Below are positions 1 through 5,828 of a DNA stretch of 21,736 nucleotides, piece after piece. The notes below the pieces were generated by a model. It was given only the letters and a program-made list of their open reading frames with translations, made no database searches and had not been told where the DNA came from. Source of the stretch: an uncultured Atopobium sp. (lineage in GTDB: Bacteria; Actinomycetota; Coriobacteriia; Coriobacteriales; Atopobiaceae); NCBI GenBank assembly GCA_938041635.1, contig CALIAD010000095.1, positions 1 through 21,736 of the forward strand. Direction: 5' to 3'. Numbering within the stretch: the stretch's first letter is position 1; the number at the start of each line of letters is the position of its first letter. A program made the translations under genes and the position numbers.

Positions 1-55
1 AAAATACCGACCTCCTAATCGTTAGATTTTGGTCTAACTTTTGGGGGTCGGTACA
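1..55 (-). mobile_element. Terminal end of an insertion sequence, probably IS3 family (rest lies outside the window)
   Basis: Read on the minus strand, position 55 begins a terminus TGTACCGACCCCC followed by AAAAGTTAGACC, which resembles the TG...CA ends and C/A-rich inverted repeats of IS3-family elements. Further in (15 to 11) lies a strong Shine-Dalgarno GGAGG, about 10 nt before the window edge, as expected for the first transposase frame starting just outside. The segment can fold: 43-53 pairs with 5-15 (11 positions, one mismatch), with an inner 6-bp stem 21-26/33-38. Assignment to IS3 is from remembered end sequences; no transposase is visible. Confidence 0.55.
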
Positions 56-120
56 AAACGCTGTGCCCTTTTTGTGATATGTCTGTCGGCGTCTGTGTCA
101 TTGTTGTTTAGCGGTGATGA

Positions 121-405
121 TTAGTCACATTGCCTCAACTGCACATATTTTCCCTTTGCAAATGCTTGTTTCAGAGCTGTAATGCCAACGGCGAGAAGCA
201 AGAGAGCAAACGACCATACTGTCAGAACAATAATTGCAGTCATAGGTTTCAGATTGACACCTTTTAATACTCGAAATGTTGGCCAAATCCCAAGATAACC
301 AACAATGTTTCTTACATCAAAATATGTCATGGGAAGAAAACGAATCAGGGAGGTATTGAAATCTCTTACCGAGAAGTACCTCGGATAGAGAGGCAAATAT
401 ACCAA
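121..405 (-). pseudogene. Remnant of a membrane protein, possibly the C-terminal end of an ABC-2 type permease
   Basis: This is an open frame of 94 codons with one clear membrane helix near its end (about residues 57-80, from TAIIVLTVWSFALLLLAVG), followed by a short basic cytoplasmic tail. A helix plus short tail is what the last segment of an ABC-2 permease looks like, but I recognise no specific family. The frame opens with TTG directly after an in-frame TAG and has no ribosome binding site, so it is probably the 3' part of a decayed gene rather than a working small protein. It lies between the IS end and the pfl operon terminator, in the same direction as both. Confidence 0.35.
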
Positions 406-412
406 CTAAATT

Positions 413-446
413 GCTACCAGTAGCTAAATGGGCTGCTGGTAGTTTT
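413..446 (-). terminator. Hairpin terminator at the end of the pfl operon
   Basis: Arms 414-424 and 432-442 form an 11-bp stem with one G-T pair and a 7-nt loop, starting 3 nt beyond the pflA stop codon. The U-run on the minus strand is weak (CAATTT). A TTTT follows the stem on the plus strand, so the hairpin may work in both directions. Confidence 0.55.
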
Positions 447-1242
447 ATGAAAGTCGTTTGCGTTCAAGGGAACGAGCGATAAGGACTTGCTTGCGCAGCT
501 CAGGAATCTTTTTGCCATCCATGGCAGGAGTGTCAGCAAGTTTGTAAGGGATACCTAGCTCTTCATACTTTTTTACGCCCATCACGTGATAGGGAAGTAG
601 ATCTAATCCAATAACGTTATCCCAGTGAGCAATGATTCTACCAACGCCAGCAAGTTCTTCTGGTGAATCAGTAATTCCAGGCACTACAACATGTCTGATA
701 AGAACTTTAATGCCTCTACGATTAAGCTCATCGCCAAACGCAAGTGGTCTTTCTGAGCCAACTTCGCAAAGACTAATGTGGCCCTTTGGATCAGAGTGCT
801 TGATATCAAGGAGCACTAAATCAGTGTTATCAAGAACGCGCTCAAATTTTTCTGGAGTTTCTGGATTATACGCAACGCCAGAAGAGTCAAGACAGGTATG
901 AATACGTCCTAGCGGGTCACTATGAGCCGCCTCAAACAGAGCCCCAATAAACTCTGGTTGAGCAAGTGGTTCACCACCAGTAGCCGTAATTCCACCGTTT
1001 CTGTAAAAAGCTCTGTTGCGGTTAAAGGTGGCAAGTATTTCTTTTACCGATACTTCTGTTCCAATACCAAATTGCCAGGTATCTGGGTTGTGACAATAGG
1101 CACAGCGCATGGGACATCCCTGGGTGAACACAACCAGGCGAGTTCCAGGGCCATCTACAGTACCAAAGGTCTCAATAGAGTGGACCCGCCCACAAACTGT
1201 GAGCGGGTCATTGAGATCCATGTGGGTATCAGAACAAGACAT
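445..1242 (-). CDS. pflA: Pyruvate formate-lyase activating enzyme (radical SAM)
   Basis: This radical SAM enzyme uses a [4Fe-4S] cluster and S-adenosylmethionine to abstract a hydrogen from the conserved glycine of pyruvate formate-lyase. The cluster motif C-x3-C-x2-C is visible in QGCPMRCAYCHNPDTW, preceded by the typical ETFGTVDGPGTR segment. The TGGEPL motif and a long TIM-barrel-like remainder follow. Length (265 residues) suits the family. I chose ATG at 1242 because AAGGA lies 10 nt upstream; the in-frame TTG at 1248 would leave only 4 nt. It follows the stand-alone glycyl-radical gene after 13 nt and is the last gene of the operon, so activase and radical-bearing subunit are probably made from one message. 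Confidence 0.95.
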   Translation of the reverse strand: MSCSDTHMDLNDPLTVCGRVHSIETFGTVDGPGTRLVVFTQGCPMRCAYCHNPDTWQFGIGTEVSVKEILATFNRNRAFYRNGGITATGGEPLAQPEFIGALFEAAHSDPLGRIHTCLDSSGVAYNPETPEKFERVLDNTDLVLLDIKHSDPKGHISLCEVGSERPLAFGDELNRRGIKVLIRHVVVPGITDSPEELAGVGRIIAHWDNVIGLDLLPYHVMGVKKYEELGIPYKLADTPAMDGKKIPELRKQVLIARSLERKRLS

Positions 1243-1255
1243 GGACAAGAAATCC

Positions 1256-1507
1256 TTAGAGAGCGTCGTGGAAGGTACGAGAAATAACGTCGTCCTGCTG
1301 CTCTTTGGTAAGGGAGTTGAACTTAACAGCGTAACCAGAAACGCGAATGGTCAGCTGAGGATACTTCTCTGGGTGTGCCTGAGCATCAAGAAGAGTGTCC
1401 TTAGTAAAAACGTTAACGTTGAGGTGATGACCGCCCTTCTCGGCATAGCCATCAATCATGTTTACAAGGTTGTCAATCTGCTCGGAAGCTACTTCGTTGG
1501 ACTGCAT
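1256..1507 (-). CDS. grcA: Stand-alone glycyl-radical subunit of pyruvate formate-lyase (GrcA/YfiD-like)
   Basis: This 83-residue protein consists almost only of the C-terminal glycyl-radical domain of pyruvate formate-lyase: HHLNVNVFTKDTL, HPEKYPQLTIRVSGYAV and FNSLTKEQQDDVI. The radical glycine is Gly58, 26 positions from the end counting inclusively, the same distance as Gly734 in E. coli PflB. It has a strong start (AAGGAG, 6 nt, ATG). In E. coli the related YfiD is a spare part that replaces an oxygen-damaged domain of a complete PflB. Here the neighbouring PflB lacks this domain, so this protein is probably an essential subunit. It lacks the N-terminal extension of YfiD. It lies between pflB (64-65 nt, with a hairpin) and pflA (13 nt). 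Confidence 0.9.
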   Translation of the reverse strand: MQSNEVASEQIDNLVNMIDGYAEKGGHHLNVNVFTKDTLLDAQAHPEKYPQLTIRVSGYAVKFNSLTKEQQDDVISRTFHDAL

Positions 1508-1530
1508 GTGTTTCTCCTTACGAGTTTGTT

Positions 1531-1564
1531 GGCGAGAAGAAACGTGTAGATAGATCTTCTCGCC
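1531..1564 (-). repeat. Intercistronic hairpin between pflB and the glycyl-radical gene
   Basis: GGCGAGAAG (1531-1539) and CTTCTCGCC (1556-1564) are perfect inverted copies, extended by an A-T pair to a 10-bp stem with a 14-nt loop. No U-run follows on the minus strand, so a strong terminator is unlikely. It could act as a partial terminator, a processing site or a 3'-end stabiliser that sets different amounts of the two PFL parts. Both arms are copies of a word that recurs across the window. Confidence 0.7.
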
Positions 1565-1572
1565 AGGGCTTG

Positions 1573-3729
1573 TTATTTACGATCCTCAGCACCTTCAGCT
1601 GCGGATGGGTTTGCCTCACAGGCGCAATCAATCTTGTTCTCAATCTGAATATCAAGATTCATATCAGAGAAATCGATGTGGTCAAGGTCTAGCTCACTGC
1701 CATGGAAGTAGACGTCAGAGCCCTTGCCAAGAGCGTTAGGAATGATTGAGAAGGTATTGGAAATACCGTCCTGTGCGTCGTTGAATGGAAGCTTAGCAAC
1801 GGAGGCCAGAGATGCTACGGCACCGTGGGTATCGCGGTGGTGCATTGGATTAGCGCCAGGAGCAAAAGGAACGCCCGCGCGGCGGCCGTCAGGGGTGTTG
1901 CCGGTAGCCTTACCATATACAACGTTTGAGGTAATGGTCAGGATAGAAGTTGTTGGAACAGAATCACGGTAGGTGTGGTTCTGACGAATCATGTTCATGA
2001 AAATCTCAACGATGTCATGAGCAATGGTGTCAACGCGGTCGTCATCATTACCATACTTAGGGAAGTCGCCCTCAGTGACGTAATCGGTAACAAGGCCAGT
2101 CTCATCGCGGACAACCCTTACCTTTGCATACTTGATTGCAGAGAGGGAGTCGGCAACAACAGAAAGGCCTGCGATGCCTGTTGCAAACCAACGGTGAACA
2201 TGCTCATCGTGCAGAGCCATCTGGATGCGCTCGTAGCTGTACTTATCATGCATGTAATGGATTGCATTAAGAGCGTTGACATAAACGCCTGCAAGCCAGC
2301 GCATCATATCCAAGTACTTGGAGAAGACATCGTCGTAATCAAGGTATTCGCCTTCAATTGCACGGTACTTAGGACCAATCTGCTCGCCGGTCTTCTCGTC
2401 ACGACCGCCATTGATTGCGTAAAGCAGGCATTTAGCAAGGTTTGCGCGAGCGCCAAAGAACTGCATCTCTTTACCAATGCGCATGGAGCTGACGCAGCAA
2501 GCAATTGCGTAGTCATCGCCATGATAGACGCGCATAAGATCGTCGTTCTCGTACTGGATAGAGCTGGTGGTAATAGAAATCTTTGCACAGTAGCGCTTGA
2601 AGCCCTCTGGAAGCTTAGTAGACCACAGAACAGTTAAGTTAGGCTCTGGGCTGGTGCCCATGTTTTCAAGCGTGTGGAGCCAACGGAAGCTGGACTTGGT
2701 AACCATGGAGCGGCCATCAACGCCAATGCCACCAATGGACTCAGTAACCCACTGAGGGTCTCCAGAGAAGAGCTCGTTGTACTCAGGAGTACGAGCGAAC
2801 TTGACCATGCGAAGCTTCATAACCAGGTGGTCAACGATCTCCTGAATCTCAGACTCAGTAAAGGTGCCACGAGCAAGATCGCGCTCTGCATAGATGTCCA
2901 GGAAGGTAGTGTTACGACCAATGGACATTGCAGCGCCATTCTGCTCTTTTACAGCAGCAAGGTAGCCCAGGTAGAGCCACTGAACAGCCTCTTTGAAGTT
3001 CTCTGCGGGACGGCTCAAATCATAGCCGTAAATCTCACCAAGCTGCTTAAGTTCTTTAAGGGCACGAATCTGCTCAGAAAGCTCCTCACGATGACGAATG
3101 GTTTTCTCGTCCATGATGGAGCTGGTACCGTTTTTCTGATTTGTCTTATCAGTGATAAGAGCGTCAACACCATAGAGAGCAACACGACGATAATCGCCGA
3201 TGATGCGGCCACGGCCGTATGCGTCAGGCAGGCCAGTAATGATGTGGGAGTGACGGCATTTACGCATATCCTCAGTGTACACATCAAAAACGCCTGCATT
3301 GTGAGTTTTGCGACGATAGGTGTAGAAGTCAACAATCTCTGGGTCAACTTCATAACCGTAGGCCTTGCATGCAGCCATGGCCATACGAACGCCGCCGTCT
3401 ACCATCAGAGCGCGCTTGAGGGGCTTGTCAGTCTGGAGACCAACAATCTGCTCAAGTGGTTTGTCAATGTAGCCAGCCTCGTGGGAGGTGATAGTGGAAA
3501 CCTTTTTGGTATCCATATCAAGTACGCCACCGTTTGCGGTCTCTTGTGCAAAGAGATCCATAACATCCGCCCAAAGCTTTGTAGTAGCCTCAGTTGGACC
3601 AGCGAGGAAGGAATCATCACCGTCATAAGGGGTGTAATTCTTCTGAATGAAGTCTCGGACATCAACAGCTCTTTGCCAGTTGCCACCGACAAATCCGTCC
3701 CAAGCCTCCTGTGCTGGTGTTTCCTGCAT
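1573..3729 (-). CDS. pflB: Pyruvate formate-lyase catalytic subunit lacking the glycyl-radical domain
   Basis: Formate C-acetyltransferase converts pyruvate and CoA to acetyl-CoA and formate in anaerobic fermentation. The alpha/beta-barrel body is complete: PYDGDDSFL near residue 34, YGRGRIIGDYRRVALYG at about 171-187, and the two catalytic cysteines Cys411-Cys412 in AIACCVSSM, then MQFFGARANLAK. The conserved sequence ends at NALGK (residue 669), exactly where the radical domain would follow. Instead there is an unrelated 49-residue acidic tail with a CAC motif, then a stop. Family members are about 750-760 residues. The radical glycine is supplied by the next gene. The start ATG has AAGGAG 6 nt upstream. 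First gene of the operon pflB - grcA - pflA. Confidence 0.95.
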   Translation of the reverse strand: MQETPAQEAWDGFVGGNWQRAVDVRDFIQKNYTPYDGDDSFLAGPTEATTKLWADVMDLFAQETANGGVLDMDTKKVSTITSHEAGYIDKPLEQIVGLQTDKPLKRALMVDGGVRMAMAACKAYGYEVDPEIVDFYTYRRKTHNAGVFDVYTEDMRKCRHSHIITGLPDAYGRGRIIGDYRRVALYGVDALITDKTNQKNGTSSIMDEKTIRHREELSEQIRALKELKQLGEIYGYDLSRPAENFKEAVQWLYLGYLAAVKEQNGAAMSIGRNTTFLDIYAERDLARGTFTESEIQEIVDHLVMKLRMVKFARTPEYNELFSGDPQWVTESIGGIGVDGRSMVTKSSFRWLHTLENMGTSPEPNLTVLWSTKLPEGFKRYCAKISITTSSIQYENDDLMRVYHGDDYAIACCVSSMRIGKEMQFFGARANLAKCLLYAINGGRDEKTGEQIGPKYRAIEGEYLDYDDVFSKYLDMMRWLAGVYVNALNAIHYMHDKYSYERIQMALHDEHVHRWFATGIAGLSVVADSLSAIKYAKVRVVRDETGLVTDYVTEGDFPKYGNDDDRVDTIAHDIVEIFMNMIRQNHTYRDSVPTTSILTITSNVVYGKATGNTPDGRRAGVPFAPGANPMHHRDTHGAVASLASVAKLPFNDAQDGISNTFSIIPNALGKGSDVYFHGSELDLDHIDFSDMNLDIQIENKIDCACEANPSAAEGAEDRK

Positions 3730-4102
3730 AACACACTCCTTTTTACACGGACAATGTATGTGTCCGCGTTCATGCTGAGCGTGTTGAGTGGAGCATGGCC
3801 GCTCAGCAGTTTACAAATAGCAATCTTAAGACTAATTTTGACAGCAAGTATGTCTTTGGACAAATGACGTCAAATATTAGTTGCGACCTCTAACTTTACT
3901 CAATATGTAGTGCCAAACAAGTGACAAATACGCAATATTTTGACAAGTTAGAAAGGGTTTACATTTGTGCAGGTCAGGAATTTGCTAAAAAGAAAGCTAT
4001 ATAAAAATTGTTGAGAATTAGTCACATTTATTGCGACAGGTGTCTATTTCTTCTCCAAATGTCCACAAAAATGTTGTTATTCTTAGCTAGAGGGGAGGCT
4101 TT
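3730..4102. promoter_or_regulatory. 373-nt divergent intergenic region between pflB and fthC
   Basis: No coding sequence is convincing here. On the pflB side there are two potential leader hairpins (3748-3766 and 3773-3808) and a candidate minus-strand promoter TTGTCA (3922-3927) / TATTGA (3900-3905) with a 16-nt spacer, which would give a leader of roughly 165 nt. A perfect 8-bp palindrome TGACGTCA lies at 3865-3872. The fthC side is very AT-rich (for example TATATAAAA near 4000) but shows no clear -35/-10 pair. I could not recognise a riboswitch or an FNR or Rex site. Confidence 0.4.
3748..3808 (-). promoter_or_regulatory. Two hairpins in the pflB 5' leader
   Basis: CGGACA (3748-3753) pairs with TGTCCG (3761-3766) around a 7-nt loop; TGCTGAGCG (3773-3781) pairs with CGCTCAGCA (3800-3808) around an 18-nt loop. 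The first ends 7 nt from the pflB Shine-Dalgarno sequence (3736-3741). They could control translation or mRNA stability; no known RNA family was recognised. Confidence 0.4.
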
Positions 4103-4684
4103 ATGGATACTGTGGCATTAGAAAAACAGCGCTTGCGAGAAGAACGTCTAGCAGCAAGAGAAGCTCTTTCTGAGCAAGAGAGGTCCGTGCTTGATGATCG
4201 CATTACTCAGAAACTTCTTGCAACCTCTGAATATGCAGAAGTAACTACTGTTTTAACGTATGTTTCTGTTTCATCTGAAGTTTCTACCAGGATGTTTATT
4301 GAGTGCGCTCTACGCGATGGGAAAACGGTGGCGGTACCTCGTTGTCTACCTGGACATTGTTTAGAGTTTGTTGCCATTGTTTCATTGGAACAGCTGGTAG
4401 CGGCACCATTTAACTTACTTGAACCAGCAAAAGAGCTGTCTGCTTTAACTGAGGACCAGAAGAACAATTCGATTTGCATTGTTCCAGCGCTTCTTGTTGA
4501 TACAAAAGGATATCGTCTGGGTTATGGTGCTGGTTTTTATGACCGGTTCTTGTCTACGTACCCTGGCAAGAAAATTTGTCTTGCTTACCAGCAAAATTTG
4601 AGCCGGACAACGCTTCCTCATACAGCATTTGATGTTGCCGTAGATGTGGTGATAACCGAGTCAGATGTACTTACGTGTGCATAA
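4103..4684 (+). CDS. fthC: 5-formyltetrahydrofolate cyclo-ligase
   Basis: The enzyme (5,10-methenyltetrahydrofolate synthetase) uses ATP to convert 5-formyl-THF back to 5,10-methenyl-THF in one-carbon metabolism. The family signature is clear near the C-terminus: IVPALLVDTKGYRLG then YGAGFYDRFL (about residues 126-150), close to the usual GYRLGYGGGYYDRFL. The N-terminus is the typical basic helix (KQRLREERLAAREAL) that binds ATP phosphates. Length (193) is normal. A strong GGGGAGG lies just before the ATG. It is a single-gene unit, divergent from pflB and convergent with aroQ, with a shared terminator after it. A link to the neighbouring formate-producing pfl operon through one-carbon metabolism is possible but only inferred. 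Confidence 0.93.
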   Translation: MDTVALEKQRLREERLAAREALSEQERSVLDDRITQKLLATSEYAEVTTVLTYVSVSSEVSTRMFIECALRDGKTVAVPRCLPGHCLEFVAIVSLEQLVAAPFNLLEPAKELSALTEDQKNNSICIVPALLVDTKGYRLGYGAGFYDRFLSTYPGKKICLAYQQNLSRTTLPHTAFDVAVDVVITESDVLTCA

Positions 4685-4685
4685 A

Positions 4686-4726
4686 AAACCTGCTGCAACG
4701 GCAAAGTTACAGCAGGTTTGTGTTTC
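4686..4726. terminator. Bidirectional terminator between fthC and the EIIB-aroQ gene
   Basis: AAACCTGCTG (4686-4695) and CAGCAGGTTT (4710-4719) form a perfect 10-bp stem with a 14-nt loop. On the plus strand it ends in a T-rich stretch (TTTGTGTTT); on the minus strand in a run of T from the A-run at 4683-4688. This fits two convergent genes. Confidence 0.8.
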
Positions 4727-4751
4727 TCGCCAAGTGGTTATAAGCAACTGG

Positions 4752-5642
4752 CTATGCTTCATCTTTGAGATGAGCCGCCATCAGTTGGATTGCTTCTCTA
4801 TAGCTGTCAATTCCTTTACCAGCAACTGTAGCAAAGCATGCGTCTTTTATATAAGAAATGTGCCTAAAGTCTTCTCTGGTAGAGATGTCAGTAAGATGCA
4901 CCTCAATCATGGGAATTTGCACCGCTAGCGCCGCGTCGAGCAGGGCAACTGAGGTGTGTGTATAGGCGGCAGGATTGATGATAATGCCGTCATAGCTGCC
5001 CAGAGCGTCCTGGATCGCATCAACTAGATCACCCTCATGGTTTGATTGATAACACACACAATCAGAGAAACCTTGAGAGAGAGCTTCTTCCTTACAAGTC
5101 TCTATAAGGGTTTTGTAGTCAGCTTTTCCATAAATCTCTGGCTCACGAATGCCAAGCATGTTGATGTTTGGACCGTTGATTATGAGTAGGCGAGGAGCGT
5201 CGAGGTCGTCCTCATAGTTGTCTTCAAAGTCGTCTGCGTCTAAGTCAGAGGCAAGACTGTCAAAGTCTTCTTCGTCTTGATCAAGGGTATTTTTTTGAGC
5301 AAGTAAAGAGATTAGTTCATCCACTTCTTCATTGTGCTGAGTGGGAAGATCTGCTCGCTTTTCATCTAACGAACAAAAAGTCTTTTCTGGCTCACCCAAA
5401 ATGTGATTAAGGGCATCATTTACTTGACGCACAAGATTGGGGCCAAAGACTACCTCAAGTCCGTTGGCGCCTTTTCCTACAATACCAAGAACACCAGTGG
5501 CTGTGGCCAGCTGTTCATGGTCTATAAGCGTCATATCATTGATGGAAAGGCGAAGTCGCGTCATGCATACTTCGTTGTGAGTTAAGTTTTTTGAGCCGCC
5601 TATTGCATTTAGGATCTCGTGAGCAATAGCATTGCTATCCAT
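4752..5642 (-). CDS. aroQ: PTS EIIB domain fused to type II 3-dehydroquinate dehydratase
   Basis: The C-terminal part (about residues 151-296) is a full AroQ dehydroquinase, third step of the shikimate pathway: LLIINGPNINMLGIREPEIYG with Arg166 and catalytic Tyr171, then SNHEGDLVD, the INPAAYTHTSVAL loop with Asn223 and His229, and EVHLTDI with His249. The first 80 or so residues are a glucose-family PTS EIIB domain: ILNAIGGSKN, then VCMTRLRLSINDM with the phosphorylatable Cys26, then LGIVGKG. A very acidic, low-complexity linker (about 104-150) joins them. I chose ATG at 5642, which has GGAGAG 7 nt upstream; a GTG at 5678 would add 12 residues but has no ribosome binding site. Nothing here encodes the EIIA or EIIC partners. 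The fusion is unusual; regulation by phosphorylation is inference. Confidence 0.92.
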   Translation of the reverse strand: MDSNAIAHEILNAIGGSKNLTHNEVCMTRLRLSINDMTLIDHEQLATATGVLGIVGKGANGLEVVFGPNLVRQVNDALNHILGEPEKTFCSLDEKRADLPTQHNEEVDELISLLAQKNTLDQDEEDFDSLASDLDADDFEDNYEDDLDAPRLLIINGPNINMLGIREPEIYGKADYKTLIETCKEEALSQGFSDCVCYQSNHEGDLVDAIQDALGSYDGIIINPAAYTHTSVALLDAALAVQIPMIEVHLTDISTREDFRHISYIKDACFATVAGKGIDSYREAIQLMAAHLKDEA

Positions 5643-5733
5643 CGGATATCTCTCCAAATACGACCGAATATCAAACACTTAACTGTTTGAGTCGGCCTTA
5701 CATCCTTTTTGTCATATGATTACAAACCTGCGA

Positions 5734-5763
5734 GATATAAGTATAGGGGCTTTAACATGCCAA
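5734..5763 (-). promoter_or_regulatory. Candidate promoter of the EIIB-aroQ gene
   Basis: On the minus strand TTGGCA (5763-5758) is followed after 18 nt by TATATC (5739-5734); an overlapping TATACT (5745-5740) is an alternative -10. It lies about 95 nt before the ATG and suggests that this gene is transcribed apart from the aro operon upstream. Confidence 0.45.
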
Positions 5764-5796
5764 AATTCAAAATCTACAAACCATCCGGTGAACGGT

Positions 5797-5827
5797 TAAA
5801 AAATAACTGCGAACGCTTACTGTTATG
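5797..5827 (-). terminator. Probable terminator of the aroA-aroC-aroE/K operon
   Basis: After the aroE/K stop the minus strand carries TAAC ... GCGTTCGC ... GTTA, an imperfect hairpin with an internal loop, directly followed by a run of six T (5803-5798 region). The stem is short, so it may be weak. Confidence 0.45.
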
Positions 5828-5828
5828 T

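Noticed and set aside
20..38. GTTAGAT...GTCTAAC resembling integron attC core sites
   Set aside because: The core halves are in the wrong order for attC and the segment is better explained as an IS end; no integrase or cassettes are present.
1256..3729. The pflB and grcA pair as a frameshift or nonsense mutation of one gene
   Set aside because: The break is filled by a 49-residue extra tail, a stop, a hairpin, a strong ribosome binding site and an ATG. A simple frameshift would leave homologous sequence on both sides of one base change.
2674..3867. A 397-codon open frame on the plus strand opposite pflB
   Set aside because: It lies wholly antisense to a certain gene, has no recognisable domain, and follows from codon use in pflB. 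Similar antisense frames opposite the TPR gene and mreD were rejected for the same reason.
3730..4102. A 6S RNA gene next to fthC, as in gamma-proteobacteria
   Set aside because: I could not draw the long irregular hairpin with a central bubble, and the linkage is not expected in this phylum.
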